Program-made: the position numbers and the translations under genes
Shown here: piece after piece, positions 1 to 10,392 of the stretch
Layout of the letters: every line of letters begins with the position of its first letter
Numbering within the stretch: position 1 is the first letter of the stretch
Source of the DNA: Nymphaea colorata
Lineage: Eukaryota > Streptophyta > Magnoliopsida > Nymphaeales > Nymphaeaceae
Assembly: GCF_008831285.2 (NCBI RefSeq)
Contig: NC_045140.1
Span: forward strand, 12,522,505-12,586,504
DNA: 64,000 bases
Reading direction: 5' to 3'
Notes under the pieces: generated by a model
What the model was told of the DNA's origin: nothing
The model's database searches: none
What the model saw: only the letters and a program-made list of their open reading frames with translations

Positions 1-107
1 CATTCAGAAATTAATGTGCGGAGTCCTTTAGGTGCATCGGTTCAAGATAATATAGGAGGCTTGCTGGCTACCAAGCATGTGAAAGGAAGAAAGATCCATG
101 AAACTGA

Positions 108-1054
108 AAGCAACATGATCATAAGCTCAAGAAATCTCTTGATGGTAAAAAACATGAATCAGCTGGTTCATGCCAAAATGTAACACAACGGTCTGCTTCT
201 TTGAAGGACAATGAAGCAAGGGATTCAAGCAAGCCTTCTGGATCTCATGCACGTGAACAGAGGCCTTCTATGTTGCAGCAGGAAAATCCTTCCAGCTTTC
301 ATACTGGACTGGACTTTTCTAAAGAGGCAAAAAATCAGGCCACCATGGCAAGACGTCGTACCGAAGGATGGGCAAGAAATCAGTCTATCCTTTCTGGATA
401 TTGGCCAATGATCAGCAGCAATCAGGAGCTTCAGAAAATATCAGGAGAGTATCCACTTCTACATAGTTTCAGAATTGTACCGTAAAGCATATTTGCTTGG
501 TGTGATTGATTCACTCCAAAATTTGCACTTGATTTGTTGATATTATAGTGAATCCAAGTCCTCCATGTGATCCTTGATCTTCCGTAAGCTCAAATTCTAT
601 TATCATCCCTTTATTTGAGAAAACATTGAGTGCTAGTGATGCAGGTCGGATAGGGCGCCTGGTGCTGCCAAAAAAGTGTGTAGAGGTATGTTACTGAAAT
701 TTTTATTGTCGTCTTTTCTGAAACTAAGACCATGTTAGACTTTTTCATCCTCTTGTTTTGCCATATACTAGAGCATCTAACTTGTTTATAGCTGCTTTCT
801 TCCTTGGACTTCCTTCAATGAAATTTGGTTTTTGGTACACTCATATGCTTGATTCTTATGCAATTCTTAATCTTGAACAGACATACTTCCCGGCAATTTC
901 TCATCCTGAAGGACTGCCTCTTAGGATTCAGGATGCAAATGGAAAGGATTGGGTATTTCAATTTCGATTTTGGCCAAATAATAACAGTAGGATGTATGTG
1001 TTGGAAGGTGTAACATCATAATTCAGTCAAAGCAACAGCAAGCTGGTGACATAG
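108..1054 (+). pseudogene. VAL/HSI2-type B3-domain gene fragment, three exons, frameshifted
   Basis: Members of this family are nuclear repressors whose B3 domain binds RY (CATGCA) elements of seed genes. Three pieces are seen. Exon 1 (about 108-478) carries a linker ending in GYWPMISSNQELQKISG, which resembles the segment just before the VAL B3 domain. Exon 2 (about 596-685) encodes [19 protein letters not shown], then LVLPKKCVE, and ends at a GT donor (gtatgt). Exon 3 starts after ttgaacag at 881 and encodes [18 protein letters not shown], then [20 protein letters not shown]. One base is lost near 1018, giving a TAA at 1019-1021. The family pattern IQSKQQQAGD resumes in the next frame and ends at a possible donor at 1054. 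Another frame change or missing exon lies upstream of 108, where TGA occurs at 105-107. PHD-like, CW and EAR parts are not present in the window. I infer a pseudogene or dead duplicate. The family call is secure; the breakage rests on one indel that could also be an assembly error. Confidence 0.8.
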
Positions 1055-2300
1055 GTAATGTGTGCAGCCTGGTCATTTCTTGATGCTTGTGCATGCAATG
1101 CTTGGCACGCAAATAACTAAGAAGCCTCTCAATCATCCTTGTGCGTCTCATTAAATTTACACTTTCTGAAGATGAGTTACCTCTTTTTGCATATAAATCA
1201 GCAAATGATTGTGATTTCTGTTCAAGTCATCCAAAGTTCACGGATTGACAAAGCTTTCTACCTGACATAGCACTATTGTTTTTTAGTAGTATCCCATTTA
1301 ATATAGGGCAAGTGGTGTTATGTTATTAGAGGTCATACTGGAATATAGTATTATGATCAGAATAGGTTCATAGCCCCATAACCATGTTATTTGGTCATAA
1401 CTGTATAGGAGATATGACCATATATATACTTATATATGGTGGGCTGTATAAGTAAATGTACCCTATTTAGTACATATTTAGTTGATTTTGATTCTTAGTT
1501 TAGTTGAGTTTGGTTTCTAGCTAGACATATGTTGGATAGGTTGGGATGATGTGGATGAACAATAAGGAAACTAAGAGAGAACATGGGTAAGCACATGATT
1601 TTATTTGGTTTCCCTTATGGGCACAAATTTGAAGGGCATCACACTTAATCCCCTCTCCTCACTCATGGGTCCTATTTCTCATCGCTGTTTAGGTAGTAGT
1701 TTTTTTGAAATGTGATTCTAGATTTTATTTGATTTGATTTTGTTCATTTACATAATCTTATACTAGCTAACTATTTCTTGTAGTCTTGCTATGTTTAGTT
1801 GTTTTAAAATGTTGGATATGCTTGAGAAGGCCCTATGGTGTTTCCGGCACATAGCCATCTAACCATTCATCTTAACAACCCCCCATCTCCAGCATGCAGT
1901 AGATTTCCTTCTATTTATCCCTCCTTCTTGTTTGCTCTTCTTAGCTGGCGTAAAGAATTTTCAAGTGTCAAAAGTGAGAGTAAGAGAGGGTGTTCCATCT
2001 TCAAGCATCATCGAGCACACTGTCCACCACGCTGCTGGGTCCTCCATTGAACTTTCCCTTTACAGTTGGGACTTGGTTCGATTTGGAATCATGTTAAGGT
2101 CAGGTCTTATTGGTGAGTGTCAAACAGGTTTAGAGTCTTTAGACTTTGAGACCTAGGGTCAGTATGTATCTTTTTTTATGTTCCATGTGATTCCAGCCTA
2201 TGGCCGTGCTCAGTTTAGAGTTAGTTTCATGTAGTGCGTCTGTTAACTAGAGTCCTCATCATGTGAGACTATTGTTGAAGGTCAATTGTTCAGACTTTCT
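1055..2300. other. Intergenic, nothing recognised
   Basis: A/T-rich DNA after the B3 fragment. The part from 1300 to 1450 is rich in short TATATA palindromes. A short coding-like patch at about 1945-2090 has no recognisable domain. I see no RNA gene or repeat I can name. Confidence 0.4.
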
Positions 2301-2319
2301 TCTTGTGGTGCTTGACTTG

Positions 2320-2610
2320 CCTTCTTTAGGTGCATATTTTATTTGTAGTCTAATCCAGTGGGGACGTGGGTAGTTTTCTGATTTCATGCTTGTTTGAATC
2401 TTAGTTAGAGTGGTTGGTGTCTGGTTGTTAAGTGTCGTGTTTTCTTCATTGAGCTTGTTATTTTGAATATGTATGTTAGTGGCACATGGAATGGTTACAC
2501 CGATTTATATTTTAGAATGTATATGAATATTGGAGCTGTTATGCCTTGGTATTTACTTTGTGTGTTTGTTTCTCTTCATTAGTCAAGCCTTTCTGAATGG
2601 GTCGAACCTA
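2320..2610 (+). repeat. Old direct repeat, left copy (possible LTR remnant)
   Basis: This segment matches 3820-4140 in the same order: a GCCTTCTT start, a GTGGGGACGTGG / GTGGAGACGTGG block, CATGCTTGTTTGAATCTTAGTTA, TAACTGTCGTGTT-like sequence, TTCATTGAGCTTGT, then a TTTGTTTCTC block. The copies are clearly diverged by substitutions and small indels. About 150 bp downstream, at 2759-2771, is TTTTGGTATCAACTC, similar to the initiator tRNA-Met primer site TGGTATCAGAGC. This suggests a small, decayed LTR element with internal DNA at 2760-3810, but no polypurine tract or coding domain supports it. A plain duplication is the alternative. Confidence 0.5.
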
Positions 2611-3819
2611 GTTAGTTAGCTGAATTATTTTGCAAACATATATTAGTCATCGATTTGTTTTTTCATTATTTGTCTTTGGTCGTTGACGTTCCTTATATCA
2701 TAAGCATTCAGTGTTTTTGAAGGTCCTCTGTTTCCGTTGAGTCAATACAACATTTAGTTTTGGTATCAACTCTTTACAAAGACAGGTCTAACCATGATTG
2801 GCAAACCTGTAAAAACTTCAAAAATCATTCTCTGTTTCAGAGTCAGAAGACTTATGACGTTCTGATATGGGATAAAATTGAATTTGGGTTTGATTGTTTG
2901 TTTGAAGTTTCTTGTGTGAAAATAAGCCAACAAAATTTCAATTTTTTTTCAACTTTGAGTATTTTGATATATTGTTGTTAAACTTTTCGCTGTTTCTATT
3001 TCTCACAAACAAAAATTTTGAAAACTGAGCTCTATTTCTTGTTTTTTGAATTCTATCTAGGAAACAGATTTTTCAATTTTACTTTTTACAATTTTTTTAG
3101 TGAAATTTTCTAGTTATTATTATTATTTATTTAAGGATCTGTATCCATATCAAAGCAAATACTCCAACCTACACAGTTTCTGACTTTTTGTTTAGTGGGG
3201 AGAATTGTGATTTTGCATATATTTGTGTGTTATTGCTAGGAAAATTATCTAGTAAGGTTTTTGATTGCCTTATTTTGTTCGAGCCCTTCCTCACTTGGGT
3301 CTCCTGTAGAGTCAGAGCTCAAGCCTGTTCATGTCTATGAGAAGGAGTGGGCTGCCGAGCCACTAGGTCCTTGCTTTAGGATCTCAAGGCGTCACTCTTC
3401 CTTGAAGTCCTTGGTGAGTCCGAAGATAGGGATGTGGTGCGACCTCTAGGGTGAGAATAAGGAGGGAGGCATAACGTGCATGGGTGCTTGGGGACTTGGT
3501 AGGGATTCAGCTTGGCTAGGTGGGTGCTAAAGGAGAGGGGCATGGAGGGTATGGGAGTGATTGAAGTCGGGGAGCTATACATGAGAGACAGAGAGAGAGA
3601 GAGAGGGAAGGAGCGAAGGGGCTTGAGTCTCCCTTGTGCATGTCCATCATTTTCTATACAGCCAATCGAGTTTCTCTAAGTCCAACATGGATCCATTTGG
3701 TTGTCTTATGAAATTTATGTTTGTTTTTGTGAAGAACACATTTTAAATTGAATTTTCTTGATGTTTTGATCTAGTTCGAGATGCATGAAAGTTTGGTTTT
3801 AAATTGAATTTTCTTCTTC
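2611..3819. other. DNA between the two direct repeats
   Basis: A/T-rich with a primer-site-like TTTTGGTATCAAC near 2760, a somewhat G/C-richer stretch at 3260-3650, and a (GA)n run around 3588-3605. No protein domain is recognisable in any frame. It could be the internal part of a decayed non-autonomous LTR element. Confidence 0.3.
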
Positions 3820-4140
3820 TTGCCTTCTTAGCTGTAGTTTAGTATAGTGGAGACGTGGTTCAGGGTAGTGCTCGTGGTCAGAATGCCATGCTTGTTTGAG
3901 TCTTAGTTAAAGTAGTTGCAGTCTGATTGTTAACTGTCGTGTTCTCTTCATTGAGCTTGTGATTCTATTTAAATGCAGATACATTAGTTGCACATGTCAT
4001 GGCTATACCCAGGTATATAAAGGATGCATGTGTATACTAGAGTTTTATAGTCATCTATATTTGCTGCTACTTCTTCTACATCGGTATCTTCACTTTGTTT
4101 TGTTTCTCACTTAAAGCTTCTTGAAAAGGCTAGCCCCTTT
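3820..4140 (+). repeat. Old direct repeat, right copy
   Basis: Diverged copy of 2320-2610, in the same orientation. Shared blocks include ATGCCATGCTTGTTTGAGTCTTAG, CTCTTCATTGAGCTTGTGATT and TTTGTTTCTCACTTAAAGC. It starts about 1.5 kb after the first copy. Confidence 0.5.
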
Positions 4141-4620
4141 CTCTCTTGAGTGCATAGGACACTTGAATATGCTTTTTTGTGGGGGAGACTCTACCTGTCT
4201 TCATAATTGTTGATGGTGCAGTAGAACAAGTAGGCAATAGGATGATCTATAAAGATTTGATCATTGGTTCTGCATGCATTGTATTTTCTTCTAAAATTGG
4301 TAGCCAGTTGAAAGGGGTTGTGAAGAAAAGGATTAGGAGCATTTTATCACCTCCTCCTATGCATTAATGTACCAGTGCAATTTTTGAAATTATGATCTTA
4401 TGTTGCTTTTCATGATTTGTGGATTAATTGGAAAACTTTAGATAGAGATTTGCATTTGAGTTTGTATAATTAAACTTGTTTAGGTATGAAGCTCAATTTG
4501 TGATGGCACATGTACAGGGTTCATCTCTTTTTTTTTTCATTTTTTTATTGTAGATAGTTGAATTTGGCATCCTTCATATATTTCTGCTATGTATTCTTGA
4601 CATACTTTTAAAAATTTAAG
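4141..4620. other. Intergenic, nothing recognised
   Basis: A/T-rich sequence without a coding pattern, RNA gene or repeat that I recognise. Confidence 0.35.
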
Positions 4621-4624
4621 TTAT

Positions 4625-4930
4625 TCAACCGCTGTTTGTGGGACCTCTCAAGTATTGGTGCAAGAGAAGCAAAGTTGATGTGCTGGTTTCCAACTTAGCT
4701 GCATGGAATGACGATGCTGTTTCTAGTTCTTTAGATAGTGTTTGGCTATTGGGTTGAGGGCTTGCCATTTGTGCACTCATTGAGTGGTTGCTGGAAAATT
4801 TATCTGGCAACTAGCCCCACAAGAACACCTATGAGGTTCTATGAGAGTACATTTGAAGATATAAATTGCGAAGAGCTACCATGTTTGTCTTTTTCTCCCA
4901 TATGCAAATCAATGGCAGAGTTAGAAAGTT
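4625..4930 (+). pseudogene. GH2 (lacZ-like) beta-galactosidase N-terminal fragment
   Basis: Glycoside hydrolase family 2 beta-galactosidase-like proteins of plants carry an N-terminal jelly-roll region before the catalytic barrel. Here the first frame reads KYWCKRSKVDVLVSNLAAWN followed by DDAVSSSLDSVWLLG. After a frame change near 4745-4755, the next frame reads EGLPFVHSLSGCWKIYLATS, then PMRFYESTFED. In the family this is followed by a conserved SNWQMHGFDRP-type block; here only a degenerate trace remains near 4890-4920, again with frame loss. Only about 100 codons of a protein of over 1000 residues are present, with no catalytic residues. It is a dead fragment, either of a gene broken by insertions or of a captured exon. 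The identification rests on my memory of the plant family pattern, so confidence is moderate. Confidence 0.6.
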
Positions 4931-4934
4931 GAGC

Positions 4935-7060
4935 CACAGGGCCACTGTCTTGTCATTTAGTAGAATATAAAATGTCATTGCACGTATGATTTTCCTGAAA
5001 CAGAAGATGTGTTTTTCTTCTAAAAATCAAATTTACACTAAAATAAATATAGGCTATTACTAATTGAACAACAAATTGCACTACTACACAAGAATTACTT
5101 AATAAGTTAATGAACAATATAATTTTTAGTGTCCTTTTTAAGACTCTTTTTTAATACGACAAAAAGGTGATGCCACTTAACCGGCCTTCTTTTTGGGAGT
5201 TTGTCCCAATAAAAGTTGACTTGAGATTTTTAATGAGAAGGTGGGTGGTCATAAAAATTTGTCTATATCAAACTTTATGTGCAACCTGTACAAAAGAAAC
5301 ACGACAATTGTTATACTCTCTTATAATTGCTATTCATTAAGAAAACATTTTTCCTTTTTTTAATATGGCAAATTTTGAAATAAGAAACAACATGTGGGGC
5401 CTTTGCACATCCCAAGCCATGGGTGGCCCTGTCTTTGATGTCAACTAATTTTATGTGACATTATTTTATACTTCTTGCTCCTTTGCCTATCCACCAAAAG
5501 TGGGAGTGGTCATTGTTTCTCTAAGCTTTACTAGTGTCATGTTCACTTATGTGACTACTTATCTTTCTATTCCTCTTATTCACTTATGTGACTATATTAC
5601 TAAGTTGACAAATACCTACACTCTCTGAGTTTCGCAAGGTGACCGCTCTGTTCATAAATCCTGCAACCTGTAAAGAATCTCGAGTCACGCCTATTCAGGT
5701 ACTAAGGTCTCGGATTGTGAATGCATGGCATGTGTTTGAGAGAGAGAGAGATTTATAAATATTCGTAAATGTTGTGTTCACAAGTTTAATTCTAACTAGA
5801 ACAAGGTAATCTTGCATAGCCAAGAAGAATGAGGTAATTCTACAACATGCAATCACATGCTTTAAGACCTTGTTGTCTTTGATTTGGTATTTAAAATATT
5901 TGCAATCAAATAGTATTTGAATATGCTTTGCTTTTGTGACTTGTTTTTTTCTGTTGATTAAGAACACAAACTTTATATTTGCATTGTTAAAATTAGTTTG
6001 TAATGTCAACACAAAGTTAACTTTTGATGTTCTTCATTTTTATGTTTCTTCGTGCATTGGTGAACATTGACCATGTGAAGTCAACTTACCCAATTCACTA
6101 GCCCACCGTTTGCATTAGTTCTTGTAGTGCATTTTCAAGTAGTCCTCCTTGGAATGCTGGACTATGACCCCATATACTTATTTTGCAGCCTTTGGCATTC
6201 ATTTTCTTTCTATGTAGCCCACCATTTTCTTGACCTAAACATGCAACTTTTGCAGAACTTGGCAAACTCGACCTCCAAACTGGCTCCTTCACATTGAGAC
6301 AAATTAAATTAGCCACATTGAACTTCGATGTTGTTGACATGTGGAACTTTTCTTTATAAAATCTCTAGGGTAGTTAGTTCGTCATTGTTGTGGATGTGTA
6401 TGGTGCAATGTTTAGATATTAACTATTCCTTATTTCTGTGTATTGACTAAGTTTTCATTCCTAGTGATACAAGACGGATGTAGGTGAAACTAAGTAAATA
6501 GGCTACTGAGTGAGGCCTAGTTTGTGGATGGTACCTACGTTTCTTTGAGAAGCCTTCCTTCAGTTAATTATGATTTTGAGTCAAGCAAACCCCCTCCCAC
6601 TAAAAACTGTTTTTTAGAGGGTCAAGTTGTTTTTACATGTATATTGTATAATTCCCATTTTAACCATATGTAGTTAACAAACCAAAAAGAATCTTGAAAA
6701 TTAGTGTCATCTTCTCAGTTGTTTTATTACTTTTTTTCTACTTACATTTTATATTTGACAATGCTTTCCTGAAAAAACTTGAAAATTGCATGTACATACT
6801 GATGTATGTGACTCCATGCTCGTACAAACCTATAAGTAGCAGCTCTTTCATGAGTTTGCTGAACATTTAGATTGAATTGTGACAAAGATAGGTTGTTTAC
6901 TTATTTTCACCTCCTATGCCTGTGCATTTCATTGCAATGTAGCTTCTTTGCTAACTCTTCCTTCTTTTCCTCGCATATTGTGCAATACCTGAACACTATA
7001 AGCTGGTTTCTGAGGTAAAGTTCCCAGTAATTTTATATCTCAGTCCACATTCAAATTCAT
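4935..7060. other. Intergenic, nothing recognised
   Basis: About 2.1 kb of A/T-rich DNA. A short (AG)n run sits near 5738-5750. Short open stretches on both strands show no domain. I see no tRNA, repeat pair or transposon end that I can support. Confidence 0.35.
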
Positions 7061-7300
7061 TTGTTGATATGTACAGTATACTATCAAATATATACTACAT
7101 ACATGTATTGTATATATGTTAACTTATATCTATATATGTATATTAACATATCACATACTATATAAGTATACACATATCACATATATAATAGATATATGTA
7201 TTATATTCCACATATATGTATACACCATTATATTATAGTATAATATAGTACATATGTACATACATATATAGTTTCGAATGTTATACTATTTATGCATATA
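7061..7300. repeat. A/T-rich low-complexity tract
   Basis: Dense runs of TATATA, TACATA and CATATG over about 240 bp, ending abruptly at the GC-rich retroelement DNA that begins at 7301. The sharp composition change marks a junction. Confidence 0.7.
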
Positions 7301-8310
7301 CAGCGATGACAATGCTAGTGCACAGAGGCATCGCTGCGAGGCTCATCACTACCGGGCCAGGCAAGGGCAGCCTCTTGCTTCATTTCCAAAGAGCCTCTCG
7401 GTTGCTAAGGAGGTTAACATTGGGCCAACATCAGGCCGAGTGTCAGTTTGATGCAAGCATCCAACCACGGGTGAGCTACAGGCCTTGGACGTTCAATAGC
7501 TTCAACCAGGACGGCCGAAGTCGGCTAGCACTTAGCCAGGTGCATCCAAGAAGAACTCAGCCTTGTTCGGGGAGTGAAACTCATTCAACACCAGTTCTGG
7601 GTGGGACACCTTCTTGTTGTGACGTGGGACAAAGCCAAACCATGTTGACACAACCAGAATCTCTCCACGCGGGACACATCCTTGTGCATGGCGGGGCGTG
7701 ACAGTGGAACACTGGGTGACACAAGCCTCCTAGACAAGGGTCTGAAACATGTGCCACGAGCCGGGTTTTGGTAGTTTATAAATTCAAAAGCCGGACCAAC
7801 ACTTCCTTTTTGGGTTAGAGCGTTGTAATGGGTCGGGCTTACTCCTGCCAGTTTTTGGTAAGACTTGGGATGAGACGACCAAATCAGCTGCATTAATGTT
7901 CTATCGAACCGGTTCGACTAGGAGGGTGCTCGTGGGAAGGCATCAGCCTCCTGTCCCCCGACGCTTCAACTTCCGGTGGAGTGCAGGAGTTTTTAGGCGA
8001 TCGGACGGCAGTTGTGATGGTTTCTGCCGAAGAAGGTACACCTTGGCACCAACGGTCTACCATCGCTGATCGGGCGAAGTGTTCAACTGTAGCAACAACA
8101 CACAATGGCTGGAAAACGACGACTACAGGGCGACGGGTGAGCCGCGACGGTCAGCAAAAACTGGCGATCAAGGAACGATGGCGGGGTTCTCCGACGAACG
8201 GCAAGGAAGACCAGCAAGCTGCTGCCATACCCTGTCCAACAGCATCACCCAACCATCGCTAAACCGGCAGAGCTCTAACGCAGCAGAACCTACATTTGCC
8301 TCTCCTTAGG
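7301..8310 (+). repeat. Inverted, truncated copy of the 3.15-kb LTR (5' part)
   Basis: Read on the plus strand, this matches the reverse complement of about 22240 down to 21350. Shared landmarks in order are CAGCGATGACA, GAGGCAT(C/G)GCTGCG, AAGGGCAGCC, GGTTAAC, CATCAGGCC, TTTGATGCAAG, TACAGGCCTT-like sequence, the GGTTCGAC(T) block and GGCGAT-rich sequence. It lacks roughly the first 40 bp of the LTR and starts directly at an A/T-rich tract. The relationship fades towards 8310, where minus-strand internal sequence begins. So an LTR fragment in one orientation abuts internal DNA of the same or a related family in the other orientation. It carries no supported gene; open frames here are incidental to GC-rich composition. 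Confidence 0.6.
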
Positions 8311-10392
8311 AGTCAATGCCGTAATGACTGGTTGAGGGCATTCCTTGGGTCCACTACTGGTGGAATGCGCTCCTCGGTTGGTATGCAGTCGCTGGTCGTG
8401 GCTAGCGTGGGCAACATTGACTGCATTTTCTGCTTGAAAAGACCAACCTTGGTTCTCTTTCCCTGTTCCAGCTTGAAACCTATGCAGTGTCCTGCCGGGC
8501 GTGAGTCCAGTTCTCCTCCTTTGCCCTGACAACTTCATTCTTTGAGCATGTCAGAGAATCCACTACGTCACCACCCTCAAGTTCTGCCCAAGGTTTAGTT
8601 CTCTCCAATGACAGCCGCATGGGAATTTCAGCCTCCTGGTCTGGGTACTCTCCTTGGGGGCATTGCACGGGCTTGACCCCCCACTTCATGTTGGCAACAG
8701 TGGTCCGGTTCAACAATAGTTGCTCCTCAATGTGACTCATAGTGATATTACACTCCTTTGCCCAAGCTATATATCTGGTTATCGAGGTCGAATTGGAGCT
8801 GTCCTCGTCTGCGTGTGGCCAGAGTTTCCCCTTTGTCTCATTCTCCATCGGCAGAGCATGTGTAGGGGAGCTCCCTGTTTGCGGCTGATCAGCCAAGAAA
8901 GGTGCACAGACAAGGGATTGTCTAGATTGCCAAACCTCACCATGCTGCTCCCTGTCATGCCTTTCCACCGCACGCCTCCCCCATGCATTCTGGCCGTAGA
9001 AGGTGGAACCTGCGGTGTTGGTGTAGCTTCATGCTGCCTACCAATATTTGACTGGGCCAGACCTCCATTGCCGAAAGACCCCCGATGGTCAGTCACTGCA
9101 CCACGTTGGTCGTGGCAGACAGCTTGGTCCTGGTTGGTTCGGCTCCCCTTGCTCAAGTACAGACCAGAATTCCTCCTCGTCGCTAGTCGTGTGGTGCCGA
9201 CGTCCTATTGGTGTCTGTGTTGTGTCCCGCTCCTTTGGGTGCCAATAGTCTTAGCTGACCTCTAACTTCATGCCCTCGGCCGAGCACTGGCAATCCTCAG
9301 TAGCACAGTGCCTGCCCTCATGCCGGGCAGAGCTCCTATGCCTGTTGTAGGAAACACATGCCAAGTGGCACTAGCTGACTTCAGCTTGCTGGCCCCACTC
9401 CTGGTGCATATTGGGACGCGTCTTATCCCCCTTGCCATGGTCATTTGCTGCGCTCCAGCCTTCTTCACCCTAGTCTATAGAGTTAGTGCGGCTGCGGCCT
9501 TCTTCAGCTAGGGTTCTCCTATGTTGTGGGTTGACCCAGACCTGTGGTTTGTTGGAGGATAGGCCGAGCCTTTCTCATGGGGACAGTAACAAATGTTTTT
9601 GTAGCCGAGACTCTCACTCTGTCTATAGCATCCTCTGTCAATTTCAGGTTCCTCCCAGGTCCGAGAGCTTTCTAGTTGTTCATACTCACGAGCATACGGC
9701 TGAGGGTGACTGCAGCCTTCCTCGGGGTGGCTATAGCCGTTGTAGGACTCAGTCGTGGGGTGATCCTTTTTGGTACTCAAATCCTCGTCTGCACTGTGTC
9801 TGCCTTCAATGAGAGCAACAGACTCATCTCACCAACCGCAGAAGCCATACACCGAATGGCGCAGCTTTTCTTCAGTCTACTGAAACTGGCATGTCGTCCA
9901 CCCCTCCCCCTTACTCCGGGTAGGGTCTCCATATGAGCTTGCGGTAGTCGGAAGGTTCTGTCTTCGGTTCACCTCCGTGGTTTGATGAAGGCAGCTTCTC
10001 TCTTCTTGCGGCTGGTACTCCAAGGAGCTCCACTCTTGCGGTTCCTCGTGCTCCCAAGGGTCAGTCTGATCATCCCAGCTTAGATTGACCGCCCTTTTCC
10101 ATTAGATCAGCAGCGCCTTATTTTCGTCTAGCTCCTTTCTATAACTGCTCGTTATTTTTTTTTCCTATGGCCGACACACCAGTTTACTCTGTTTGCTGCA
10201 CCAGCCAGTTGGATCCTTCAAGAAAATGCAAAGATTTTTCAGATCGTACCGACAAAAGAAACCGTCGTGCTAGTTTGCTTCAATAGTTATGAGACCATAT
10301 GAGAAATCTCAAGCCAAACCGAGGTCTGTAACCCCAGACAATACTGAGATCACTTCCCTAGACTGTACCTGAACAAATGGGCACTGAACTGC
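8311..10392 (-). pseudogene. Internal region of minus-strand LTR element, degenerate gag-like coding
   Basis: This GC-rich DNA belongs to the minus-strand element whose primer site lies at 19108-19122; the nested Ty3 element at 10393-19079 separates the two. Reading the minus strand from 10392 there is a leader of about 250 bp, then protein-like sequence rich in Glu, Gln, Ser and Tyr (for example WEHEEPQEWSSLEYQPQEE near 10050 and YNGYSHPEEGCSHPQPYARE near 9720). Longer open stretches lie at 8480-8968 and 8779-9156. Low-complexity, polar N termini fit retrotransposon Gag proteins, but I cannot see a zinc knuckle, protease or reverse transcriptase. Several stops and frame changes are present. 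It may be a non-autonomous, gag-only type element; that is inference. Confidence 0.45.
10388..10392. repeat. 5-bp target site duplication, left (ACTGC)
   Basis: ACTGC directly precedes the 5' LTR start TGTAACGCTC and is repeated at 19080-19084 directly after the 3' LTR end GGTGTGACA. It fixes both ends of the nested Ty3 element. Confidence 0.9.

Noticed and set aside
7061-7300. Possible regulatory or origin-like A/T-rich element
   Set aside because: Simple low-complexity TA/CA sequence with no defined motif order.
8720-9265. Long plus-strand open frame (181 codons)
   Set aside because: GC-rich retroelement DNA; the minus strand carries the gag-like composition and no plus-strand domain is visible.
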